Shown one piece after another: positions 41,767-49,290 of a DNA stretch of 64,000 nucleotides (position 1 is the stretch's first letter; the number at the start of each line of letters is the position of its first letter). Under the pieces are notes generated by a model, which was not told where the DNA came from, ran no database searches, and saw only the letters and a program-made list of their open reading frames with translations. The stretch lies in contig JAWSUF010000001.1 in NCBI GenBank assembly GCA_033549365.1, forward strand, positions 434,001 through 498,000. Reading direction: 5' to 3'. The DNA comes from Acidobacteriota bacterium. Lineage in GTDB: Bacteria > Acidobacteriota > Aminicenantia > Aminicenantales > Saccharicenantaceae. The translations under genes were made by a program, and so were the position numbers.

Positions 41767-42960
41767 ATGAAAATCATCCTTTGCTGTCTTCTTCTTGTTT
41801 TTTCGGGAAACGTTTTCGCCCAGGAAACGTCCGCCGTGGACATCGCCGTCAGGGTTCATGACGGCGACCGATTCGTCGACACCTTGACGCTTGAGGATTT
41901 CGAGATCCTTGAAGAGGGAAAGCCCCAAAAGATTGAAGCCCTCTACCTTGTGCGGGGGCAGAACATCATCAAACGCTGGGAAATTCAACCGTTCGAGCCC
42001 GCCGTCGGCCGTCATTTCTATCTGCTTTTCCAGAGCGTGGACTACGATTCGAAATTCGCCGAAGCCGTGGATCATCTTTTCAAGAACATCCTCCGTCCCG
42101 GAGACACCATGACTCTCATGACCCCCATGAAGGTCTACTCCCTGAACGAGGAGGCTCTGGTCAAGAAACCCGCCGAAAGCCTGTCCAAGGAGATGCAACA
42201 AATTCTTCGCAAGGACATCCAGAGAGGCGGCGGCGACTACCGAGACATTCTTAAGGACTTGAGGCGGCTGGTCCGCTCGATCGGCGGGGATTCGGGCGTG
42301 CCCAATCCCGACATGGAGGGCGACGCCTTCGCGGGCGGCGCTTTCGGACTCGAGATGCAGATCGACCGCTACAAGCAGAATCTCATGAAACTGGAAAACA
42401 TCCGTCTGGTGGATGAGAACAAAATGCTCGGCTTCGCCTCTTCGCTCCGGACTCTTCCGGGACAAAAGATCGTCTTTTTCTTTTATCAGCGGGAATTCCG
42501 GCCGGAAATCAGCCCCCAGGCCATGAACCAGATGATGAGCATGTACCAGGACCAGCCGAACATTCTCAGCGACCTGCAGGATCTCTTCAGCTATTATCGC
42601 CGGGAAGCCCCTTTTAACAGCCGGCGCGTGTCTCAGGCCTTTTCCGATGCCGGGCTGAGCCTGAATTTCATTTTCATGAACAAGGAAGCCCAGTACATTT
42701 TCGGGGCCACGATGAGAGAACAGTCCGAAGACATTTTTTCGATCTTCAGCGACATCGCCCGGACGACGGGCGGCCTGTCCGACATGTCCCAGAACCCGGC
42801 GGTCTCCTTTAAAAGCACGTCACAGGCGTTTGAAGACTACTATCTTCTCTATTACAGGCCGTCGGATCCGGCGCCCGCAGGATCGTTTCGGACGATCGAA
42901 GCCAGGGTTCCGGGACGGGACTTCACCATCCATCACCGTAAAGGATACTTGAGAAATTAG
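41767..42960 (+). CDS. Secreted VWFA-related domain protein
   Basis: This 397-residue protein has a signal peptide (IILCCLLLVFSGNVFAQ, cleavage after FAQ). The VDIAVRVHDGDRFVDTLT... EDFEILEEGKPQ opening is characteristic of the VWFA-related domain family frequent in Acidobacteria. The downstream part looks like a degenerate von Willebrand A fold ending in YYLLYYRPSDP. ATG 41767 is chosen because GGGAGG (41754-41759) precedes it and the signal peptide starts there; ATG 41707 would add 20 residues. Role unknown, likely periplasmic or surface protein interaction. The 215 nt between tRNA-Leu and this gene hold a small hairpin near 41677-41701 and nothing else recognisable. Confidence 0.8.
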   Translation: MKIILCCLLLVFSGNVFAQETSAVDIAVRVHDGDRFVDTLTLEDFEILEEGKPQKIEALYLVRGQNIIKRWEIQPFEPAVGRHFYLLFQSVDYDSKFAEAVDHLFKNILRPGDTMTLMTPMKVYSLNEEALVKKPAESLSKEMQQILRKDIQRGGGDYRDILKDLRRLVRSIGGDSGVPNPDMEGDAFAGGAFGLEMQIDRYKQNLMKLENIRLVDENKMLGFASSLRTLPGQKIVFFFYQREFRPEISPQAMNQMMSMYQDQPNILSDLQDLFSYYRREAPFNSRRVSQAFSDAGLSLNFIFMNKEAQYIFGATMREQSEDIFSIFSDIARTTGGLSDMSQNPAVSFKSTSQAFEDYYLLYYRPSDPAPAGSFRTIEARVPGRDFTIHHRKGYLRN

Positions 42961-42972
42961 AACGGCGCGGCG

Positions 42973-43872
42973 TTAACGCCGGTAGACGAAGATTTTGTGC
43001 TCCTTGCCCGTGCTGTCGGCGATCGTTTCCTCGGCGATTTTGTTGTCCTCCCAGCCGGGCATCCGGTAATTGTGGGATACGACACGGGCTCCCGGGGATA
43101 ATTCCTTTTCGAGTTTGGGGCGGAGGAGCGCGTTCGATTCCGGAAGAAGATACATCGTCACCACCGTGGCTTCGGACAGATCGAGAGCCAGGGCATCGCC
43201 GTGAATGAATTGGGTCCGCTTTTCGACGCCCGCGGCCCGGGCGTTTTCCTCGGATTCACGAATGCGCTCGGGATCGATGTCGATGCCGACGGCTCTGGCT
43301 CCGTAGGTTCCGGCCGCGGCAATGACGATCCGCCCATCGCCGCTTCCCAGGTCATAAAGGATATCTTCTTCCGTAATGTCGGCAAGCGCCAGCATTCTTT
43401 CGACGACGGCCCGGGGTGTGGTCACGAAAGGCGCCAGGTCCACGGCATCCGTCTGCCCATGAGCGCCCAGCCAGACATCGATCCGGTCCTTTTCATTGTA
43501 TCGGAAGGAGTAGGGACGCCCCGGGCTCAGAAGGCGCCAGACTTCAACGCCGTCCCGGAAAAACTTGACAACCATAAGGTCCGGAGCGGGATGGCGGCGC
43601 ACCTCCCCGGGGGCCAGACGAAGCGTTTGGGGAATTTCGTCGGATTTGTATTCCGTGATCGTGTAACTGACGTCCTCATCCATGGCATTGCGCAACGTGA
43701 CTTCGGCGTGATCGACGCCCGGATAGCTTTCGGCCGCGGGAGCGGTTTCTCGGGCCGCAGCAACGGGGTCCACGCTCCGGCCGGGTTTAAGAATAAAAAA
43801 TGCGCCCAGCGCCAAGAGAAGGACGGCCGCCGCAAATTCGATGAACCGACGGGTCTTTCTGCCGTCCGTCAT
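42973..43872 (-). CDS. Membrane-anchored class I SAM-dependent methyltransferase
   Basis: This 299-residue protein has an N-terminal membrane helix (IEFAAAVLLLALGAFFILKPG). A beta-rich segment of about 90 residues follows, with DVSYTITEYKSDEIPQTLRL. The C-terminal half is a Rossmann-type methyltransferase with motif I LYDLGSGDGRIVIAAA, GIDIDPERI and VVTMYLLPESN. The substrate is unknown. ATG 43872 overlaps the thioredoxin stop by 4 nt; longer frames reach into that gene and are discounted. Confidence 0.82.
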   Translation of the reverse strand: MTDGRKTRRFIEFAAAVLLLALGAFFILKPGRSVDPVAAARETAPAAESYPGVDHAEVTLRNAMDEDVSYTITEYKSDEIPQTLRLAPGEVRRHPAPDLMVVKFFRDGVEVWRLLSPGRPYSFRYNEKDRIDVWLGAHGQTDAVDLAPFVTTPRAVVERMLALADITEEDILYDLGSGDGRIVIAAAGTYGARAVGIDIDPERIRESEENARAAGVEKRTQFIHGDALALDLSEATVVTMYLLPESNALLRPKLEKELSPGARVVSHNYRMPGWEDNKIAEETIADSTGKEHKIFVYRR

Positions 43873-44309
43873 GACAGCTTGGCCACCCATAGGGAAAAGT
43901 CCTCTTCCCGGGCCGCGCCCTGGTGCCGGCCCCGTTCCATCCCCTTGAAAAAGACGCAAAAGGTGGGCACGGCCTGAACGCCGAATCGCCCGGCCAATTC
44001 CGAATGGGACTCCACATCGACTTTGGCCACGGCGATATCACCGGCCCGTCTCCGGGCCAGGCGCTCGACAATCGGATTCATCATGTGGCAGGGTCCGCAG
44101 GAGGGCGAATGAAAATCCAGAAGAACCGGAAGCCCGGACCGCTCGATCAGCGCAAGGACACCGTCGGCTGACGGCTCGAGCACCGTGCCGGGAGGAGAAA
44201 GCGGACTTCGGCAGCGGCCGCAGGCGACTTTTTTGGCTCCGGCATCAGCCGGGTAATAATTCGTCGTGCCGCATACGGGACAACTGACCTTGGTTTTATC
44301 GGCTGTCAT
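43869..44309 (-). CDS. Thioredoxin with N-terminal zinc ribbon (Trx2/TrxC type)
   Basis: This 146-residue protein has an N-terminal CPVC ... CGRC zinc ribbon (residues 10-33), then a thioredoxin fold with LLDFHSPSCGPCHMM. The active site is SCGPC instead of the usual WCGPC. The cis-proline AVPTFCVFF follows. It reduces disulfides in the cytoplasm. It is coupled to the membrane methyltransferase behind it. Confidence 0.9.
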   Translation of the reverse strand: MTADKTKVSCPVCGTTNYYPADAGAKKVACGRCRSPLSPPGTVLEPSADGVLALIERSGLPVLLDFHSPSCGPCHMMNPIVERLARRRAGDIAVAKVDVESHSELAGRFGVQAVPTFCVFFKGMERGRHQGAAREEDFSLWVAKLS

Positions 44310-44375
44310 GGTCTTCCTCCCTGAGCCGTTTCATCTTAACACAAGGGGCAGGTGCGGGCAAACCGCCGGAAAGAT

Positions 44376-45182
44376 TCAGGCTTTGTCGCGGCCCGACCGA
44401 ACCGGGTGTCTTTTCACCGAAAGCGGCCGGGAACGCGTGGTTTCCAGAATCCGCCGCCTTTCAGGCTCGGGAAATCTTTCGATGGCATATCGCAGCGTCG
44501 TCCGGGGAACGGCCGGTCCGTGGAGGAGTAGAAACGTCTTCAGACGGTGTTGATCGCACTTTCCCGCTTCTCGGAGGAGCCAGCCGCAGGCTTTGTGAAT
44601 AAGATCCTCACGATCGGCGAAAAGGTCGGAGACGATGCCGTAGATCGTGTCTCCATAATGGGATTTCTTGGCCGGTTTGATGAAGGCGACGACGGCGGCC
44701 CGCCTGACCCATATATTCGGATGGGACGTCCAAGCCCGGATCTTCTTTTCCAATTCGGGGTAGGTCTCCACGAGAAAACCGAGAACGTCCGTGCAAAAGA
44801 CATCGACGGAGGCCCAATTGTCCAGATAATTCTTTTCCAGCCACCTCTTGATCCTGTCGAACAGGCTTTCCGGAAATTCTTTCCGGAAGCGGGACAGAAC
44901 GAGGGCGGCCACGCCCTTGGCCTCGAGCTCGGGCTTGGGGAACAGGATTTCGCAGAGTTCGACGGCGTCCGGGAAAGTCCAACGGCCCCTGAGATCTCGG
45001 TAAAGATCCGCCGCAATGGCTCGGACACGGGGTGACGGAACGCCGTAAAAAGACGCTTTCTCCTTGAAGTACCTGGATGCGCCGGCAGCCTTGACGGGAT
45101 CGGCCTCGGCTTGAAGAGCGGTCAGCGCCGCCTTTGCCGCCTGCCGGGGTGTCATGCTCTTGGACATCATCTTATGCCTCAT
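44376..45182 (-). CDS. AlkD-like DNA alkylation repair protein
   Basis: This 268-residue all-helical HEAT-like protein matches the DNA alkylation repair (AlkC/AlkD) family. It has KASFYGVPSPRVRAIA, LDNWASVDVFCTDVLG, HPNIWVRRAAVVAFI and EDLIHKACGWLLREAGK. Relatives are glycosylases removing alkylated bases, though many members are uncharacterised. AAGGAGG lies 6-7 nt before ATG 45182, fixing the start. Confidence 0.85.
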   Translation of the reverse strand: MRHKMMSKSMTPRQAAKAALTALQAEADPVKAAGASRYFKEKASFYGVPSPRVRAIAADLYRDLRGRWTFPDAVELCEILFPKPELEAKGVAALVLSRFRKEFPESLFDRIKRWLEKNYLDNWASVDVFCTDVLGFLVETYPELEKKIRAWTSHPNIWVRRAAVVAFIKPAKKSHYGDTIYGIVSDLFADREDLIHKACGWLLREAGKCDQHRLKTFLLLHGPAVPRTTLRYAIERFPEPERRRILETTRSRPLSVKRHPVRSGRDKA

Positions 45183-45195
45183 GTCGTCCTCCTTC

Positions 45196-45328
45196 TTTTT
45201 ATGAATAGATCAGGGAGCCCTGGTCTATTCACGCCCGGCAAACCCAAAGAAAACGGATACCCGAAAGATTGATCGGACGGCTCTGGAAATTGAAAACCTA
45301 TCGGCATTTTTATGAATAGATCAGGGAG
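45196..45328. repeat. 22-bp direct repeats and a 14-bp inverted repeat between hemW and the alkD-like gene
   Basis: TTTTTATGAATAGATCAGGG plus AG occurs at 45196-45217 and again at 45307-45328, where it forms the end of hemW. The first copy also opens a hairpin: TGAATAGATCAGGG (45202-45215) pairs with CCCTGGTCTATTCA (45218-45231) with one G-T pair. Neither strand has a T-run directly after the stem. Confidence 0.6.
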
Positions 45329-46440
45329 GAGAGGATGGTGTTGGAGATGAGCATCCTCTCCCGGGGGATACGCCATCGGCCGTTTTCGACAATCAGGGAC
45401 CCCTCCTTCCTGAGAGATTCCACAGTGTCCGTCATCGTATCTTGGACAGCAATTCCGAATCGCCGGCCGAGCTTTTCAGGGTCCAGGCCCTCGTCCAGCC
45501 GCAGGCCGAAGGCCAGAGCCTCCCGGAAGCTTTCCACCCCGGAAAGTTCCAGAACCTCGTCCCGCGGATCCTGACCCTTTTCAAGAGCCCGGCTCCACTT
45601 TTCGATCGATGACACATTCGTCCAGCGCACGTTTCCGACGTGCGATGCGGCCGACGGCCCAAGACCCAGAAAGGGCTCATAACGCCAGTACTTGAGATTG
45701 TGGCGGCAGGCCCGGCCGGGACGGGCGAAATTCGAGATTTCATAGCGGACAATCCCCAGGGATTCCAGGCCGGCCGCAAGAGACTCGAATCTTCGCACGG
45801 CGCCGTCCTCTTCGTCCGGACTCAGGACGAGATCCGCCGCCGCATCCCGTCCTTCGAGTTCCTCCAGGAAATAGACCGAGACGTGGTCGATTCCCAAGCG
45901 GTCCAAAGCCGCCAGATTCCGCTCGACCGTAAGCCGGGTTTCTCCCGGAATCCCGGCGATCAGATCGACGGCGATATCCGCGAAACCTTCCCGGCGGGCC
46001 GCATCCAGAAAGACAACGGCCTCATCCGCACGGTATCCGGTCCGGCCGAGCCGGCGGAGAATTCCGTCCTCGAAAGATTGAACGCCGACGCTGAGACGCG
46101 TGACCCCGGCCTTCCGCCAACCTCGGAACAGACCGGATTCGAATGCGCCGGGATTGACTTCGAGGGTGAATTCCTCGAGCCGCAGATTCAACCGCTTTCG
46201 GAGAGAGTCGGTCATATGGATCAGATCATCCGGGGAGAGGAGGGACGGCGTTCCCCCGCCAATATAAAGCGAATCGAAAACGCATCCATCCACGGCCGCC
46301 GCTTCCGCTTCTAGGGCGATTCCTTTTTTCCATGTTTCGACCGCCGCCGGATCCCAAGGGACACTGAAAAAATGGCAATACCGGCACTTGGCGGAACAAA
46401 ATGGGACGTGGACATAAAGTCCGAGATTTCCGGTCGGCAT
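45310..46440 (-). CDS. hemW: HemW-like radical SAM protein
   Basis: This 376-residue protein has the radical SAM cluster motif CSAKCRYCHF after LYVHVPF, then LYIGGGTPSLL, LEVNPGAF, RLSVGVQSF, DLIAGIPGET and YEISNFARPG, and a C-terminal HemN-like domain. The motif lacks the extra cysteine of true coproporphyrinogen dehydrogenases (HemN), so it is the heme-chaperone branch HemW. A promoter (46449-46477) lies 8 nt before the ATG. It is divergent from metG. Confidence 0.9.
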   Translation of the reverse strand: MPTGNLGLYVHVPFCSAKCRYCHFFSVPWDPAAVETWKKGIALEAEAAAVDGCVFDSLYIGGGTPSLLSPDDLIHMTDSLRKRLNLRLEEFTLEVNPGAFESGLFRGWRKAGVTRLSVGVQSFEDGILRRLGRTGYRADEAVVFLDAARREGFADIAVDLIAGIPGETRLTVERNLAALDRLGIDHVSVYFLEELEGRDAAADLVLSPDEEDGAVRRFESLAAGLESLGIVRYEISNFARPGRACRHNLKYWRYEPFLGLGPSAASHVGNVRWTNVSSIEKWSRALEKGQDPRDEVLELSGVESFREALAFGLRLDEGLDPEKLGRRFGIAVQDTMTDTVESLRKEGSLIVENGRWRIPRERMLISNTILSSLIYS

Positions 46441-46448
46441 CGCCTTCC

Positions 46449-46477
46449 AGACTATGCGGACGGGAAACGCCTGTCAA
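46449..46477 (-). promoter_or_regulatory. Promoter of hemW
   Basis: Minus strand TTGACA (46472-46477), a 17-nt spacer and TAGTCT (46449-46454), a weak -10. The ATG lies 8 nt further. Confidence 0.5.
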
Positions 46478-46498
46478 TGCCTTTCGATCGCCTCCCGC

Positions 46499-46527
46499 TT
46501 ACAATCCGGAAGCCGTTCTGATAAACT
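46499..46527 (+). promoter_or_regulatory. Promoter of metG
   Basis: TTACAA (46499-46504), a 17-nt spacer and TAAACT (46522-46527), about 52 nt before the metG start. No methionine-rich leader or riboswitch is visible. Confidence 0.5.
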
Positions 46528-46578
46528 AGGAGCCGATACCTCACCGGGTCACATCGCAAGTTGAAGAAAGGAATGCTG

Positions 46579-48225
46579 ATGAAGGACCGACGCCGCATCC
46601 TCGTCACGAGCGCCCTCCCCTATGCCAACGGCAGCATTCACCTGGGGCACCTTGTGGAATACATTCAGACGGACATCTGGGTCCGCTTTCAGAAAATGCG
46701 CGGGCATGAATGTCTTTACATGTGCGCCGACGACACCCACGGAACCCCCGTCATGATCAGCGCCCGATCCCTCGGCATCACGCCCGAAGAGCTCATCGAC
46801 CGCATGCACAGGGAACACACCGAGGATTTCGCCGCTTTTCATGTCGCCTTCGACAATTATTACACGACGAACTCCGAGGAAAACCGCATTCTGGCCGAGT
46901 TCATCTATTCCGAAGCCAAGAAGAAGGGACTGATTTACGAGAAGGAGATCGAGCAGTACTTCTGCGAAAAGGACGGCCTGTTTCTGCCCGACCGGATGAT
47001 CAAGGGCGCCTGCCCGGTCTGCGGGACGGAGGACCAATACGGCGACGCCTGCGAGTCCTGTTCGGCAACTTATGACCCGACCCGTCTTGCCGGACCGACC
47101 TGCGCGATCTGCGGCGGCCGGCCGGTTTTCAGAAAATCCATCCATCACTACTTCCGTCTCTCGGCCATGACGGATGAGCTCAGCCGATGGGTCCGGGGAG
47201 GACACCTTCGTCCCGAACTCGTCCGCAAGCTCGACGAATGGTTCGGCCAGGGCATCCGCGACTGGGACATCTCCCGCGACGCCCCCTATTTCGGTTTCAA
47301 GATCCCCGGAACCGAGGACAAATATTTCTACGTTTGGATGGACGCCCCCATCGGCTACATCGCCGCGACGAAAAACTGGTGCGACCGGACGGGCGCCGAT
47401 TTCGAGGCCATCTGGAGACGGGGGGAATACGAAATCCATCACTTCATCGGCAAGGACATTCTCTATTTCCACACGCTTTTCTGGCCGGCCATGCTCATGA
47501 CGGCCGGTTTCACGACGCCGACCCGGGTCCACGTTCACGGCTTCCTGACCGTCAACGGAGAAAAAATGTCCAAAAGCCGCGGGACGTTCATCCGGGCCGC
47601 CGACTTTCTGAAACACCTCAATCCGGAGTTTCTGCGTTATTATTACGCCTCGAAACTCGGGCCGGCGCCCGAGGACGTCGATCTCAACCTCGACGATTTC
47701 GTCCTCAAAGTCAACGCGGACATCGTCGGCAAAGTCGTCAATATCGCCAGCCGCGTCGGCCGCATCGCCGCGTCAGGCCTGGACGGACGCCTGTCCACCC
47801 CCGACACATCCGGCGCCGCGCTCCTGGAAAACATCCGAAAATCCGCAAACAGCCTGGCCGATTATTATGAGGCTCTCGAATTCGGCAAGGCCATGCGCGA
47901 AATCATGAACCTGGCTGACCAGGTCAACAAGCACATCAATGACGCCGCCCCCTGGGAATCGGTCAAAACCGATCCGGAAAAAGCCCGGCAAACCTGCACG
48001 GCGGCGCTTTCGGCACTGGCCATGCTGGGCGGCCTTTTGAAACCCGTCCTGCCGCGGATCGCCGCCGGAATCGAAAGTTTCCTCAATCTCCCGCCCTTAA
48101 CCTGGTCCGACATCGCGGCCGTCCCGGCCCCGAAAACCGTCAAGCCTTATGAACGGCTGGCCGAGCGTATCGATCCGGCCGCCGTCGGCCGCCTTTTCGA
48201 AACCGTCAAGGCAGAGAAAAGCTGA
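46579..48225 (+). CDS. metG: Methionyl-tRNA synthetase
   Basis: This 548-residue class Ia synthetase has SALPYANGSIHLGHL (HIGH motif as HLGH), the zinc-binding region CPVCGTEDQYGDACESC with CAICG, DAPIGYIAATK, and KMSKSRG. The anticodon-binding helical domain follows. It lacks the C-terminal tRNA-binding extension of some MetG proteins. ATG 46579 follows AAAGGA; ATG 46573 and TTG 46561 are in-frame alternatives. Confidence 0.96.
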   Translation: MKDRRRILVTSALPYANGSIHLGHLVEYIQTDIWVRFQKMRGHECLYMCADDTHGTPVMISARSLGITPEELIDRMHREHTEDFAAFHVAFDNYYTTNSEENRILAEFIYSEAKKKGLIYEKEIEQYFCEKDGLFLPDRMIKGACPVCGTEDQYGDACESCSATYDPTRLAGPTCAICGGRPVFRKSIHHYFRLSAMTDELSRWVRGGHLRPELVRKLDEWFGQGIRDWDISRDAPYFGFKIPGTEDKYFYVWMDAPIGYIAATKNWCDRTGADFEAIWRRGEYEIHHFIGKDILYFHTLFWPAMLMTAGFTTPTRVHVHGFLTVNGEKMSKSRGTFIRAADFLKHLNPEFLRYYYASKLGPAPEDVDLNLDDFVLKVNADIVGKVVNIASRVGRIAASGLDGRLSTPDTSGAALLENIRKSANSLADYYEALEFGKAMREIMNLADQVNKHINDAAPWESVKTDPEKARQTCTAALSALAMLGGLLKPVLPRIAAGIESFLNLPPLTWSDIAAVPAPKTVKPYERLAERIDPAAVGRLFETVKAEKS

Positions 48226-48239
48226 CCGCGGAAAGACGC

Positions 48240-49022
48240 ATGAGACTTCCGTCTCCCTATGAAGCCCCCGATTTCTACGACCTGGCCTTCGACGACATCG
48301 ACTTCGACATTCCCTTCTGGATCGCCGAGGGATGGGACGGCGGCGGTCCGGTTCTGGAGATCGGCTGCGGAACAGGGCGGGTGCTTCTGCCTCTCCTTGA
48401 GGCGGGGCTCGATGCTGAAGGCCTGGACGAAAGCCACCCCATGCTCCATCGCCTAAAAGCCAAGGCTGCGGCCCGGGACCTCACTCCTGTTCTTCACCTT
48501 AAGGACATGCGGCGGTTCCGCATGAAGCGACGCTATCGGAGAATTTTCATCCCCTTCAACGGATTCGCCCACGCGGAAACCCAGGACGACCAACTGGCCG
48601 TCCTCCGCTGCTGCCGGCGCAGCCTGGCACCCGGCGGCGCGGTCGTCATCCACATGTCCTATCCCGGACAGGCCTATTGGACCGGCGAGGACGGCCGCCC
48701 CGAACTCGAAATTGAAGCCTCCATTCCCGGGACAAAAAACACCATCCGCCTTTTCGACACCCGGCAAAAAGACCGGGTCCATCAGATCCAGGATTCCATC
48801 GCCGAATATCAGATCGTCGGGCCCGGCGGGAACCTCATCGAATCCCGCAAACTCCAGACCCGCCAACGATGGGTCTACTTCCACGAATTCGAACTGCTCT
48901 TCCGCTGCGCCGGATTCGCCCGCTGGGAGATCCTCGGCGGATTCGAGCGCGAGCCTCTGGAGCGGGACGACCAGCAAATGGTGGCATTTGCCTGGGCGCC
49001 GTCCAACCGGTCAAAATCCTGA
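48240..49022 (+). CDS. Class I SAM-dependent methyltransferase
   Basis: This 260-residue soluble protein has motif I VLEIGCGTGRVLLPL, the acidic post-I LDESHPML, and the motif IV region RRIFIPFNGFAH with YHEFEL-like FHEFELLFRCAGF at the end. It belongs to the Methyltransf_25/11 type; its substrate is unknown. It starts 14 nt after metG and is probably co-transcribed. Confidence 0.85.
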   Translation: MRLPSPYEAPDFYDLAFDDIDFDIPFWIAEGWDGGGPVLEIGCGTGRVLLPLLEAGLDAEGLDESHPMLHRLKAKAAARDLTPVLHLKDMRRFRMKRRYRRIFIPFNGFAHAETQDDQLAVLRCCRRSLAPGGAVVIHMSYPGQAYWTGEDGRPELEIEASIPGTKNTIRLFDTRQKDRVHQIQDSIAEYQIVGPGGNLIESRKLQTRQRWVYFHEFELLFRCAGFARWEILGGFEREPLERDDQQMVAFAWAPSNRSKS

Positions 49023-49030
49023 TCCATCCT

Positions 49031-49067
49031 GCTTCCGCTTTATGGGCTCGGGGCGCCCTGCGGAAGC
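49031..49067 (+). terminator. Hairpin after the methyltransferase gene
   Basis: GCTTCCGC (49031-49038) pairs with GCGGAAGC (49060-49067) and an inner GGGC/GCCC stem is possible. It lies 8 nt after the stop, but no T-run follows, so termination efficiency is uncertain. Confidence 0.4.
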
Positions 49068-49123
49068 CTCGTTGTAAGGGATATTAAGGTGAAAACGCCA
49101 GCCCCGGCAAAGGGGGTGTGCGC

Positions 49124-49226
49124 GGGTCGAGATTGCCGTTCCGACAAGGAAGCAGCTTGCGAAGGCGTAGTTGAGCTACGTCGAGCAGGCTGCAACGCAG
49201 TCGGAATGGCGAGATCGGCTCGCCCG
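49124..49226. repeat. Nested palindromic intergenic element
   Basis: Three concentric stems are visible: GCCGTTCCGAC/GTCGGAATGGC (49135-49145 / 49200-49210), GCAGCTTGC/GCAGGCTGC (49152-49160 / 49185-49193) and GGCGTAG/CTACGTC (49164-49170 / 49176-49182). Each has at most one G-T pair. A weaker outer CGGGTCGAG/CTCGCCCG extends it. It lies in the convergent gap between a methyltransferase and the propeller gene. It looks like a mobile palindromic repeat or structured RNA. No open frame. Confidence 0.65.
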
Positions 49227-49234
49227 AAGGGTTC

Positions 49235-49274
49235 ATAGAGCCGGAATTAGGAAAGAATAAAAATCCGGCTCTAT
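49235..49274. terminator. 11-bp inverted repeat before the propeller gene's 3' end
   Basis: ATAGAGCCGGA (49235-49245) and TCCGGCTCTAT (49264-49274) are perfect inverted copies around an 18-nt A-rich loop. Possibly a terminator between convergent genes, though neither side has a T-run. Confidence 0.4.
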
Positions 49275-49290
49275 TAACGCACAGTCCCGA

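Noticed and set aside
46441-46578. Methionine leader peptide or SAM riboswitch before metG
   Set aside because: No clustered Met codons, no shared GGGCGG module and no riboswitch core are visible.
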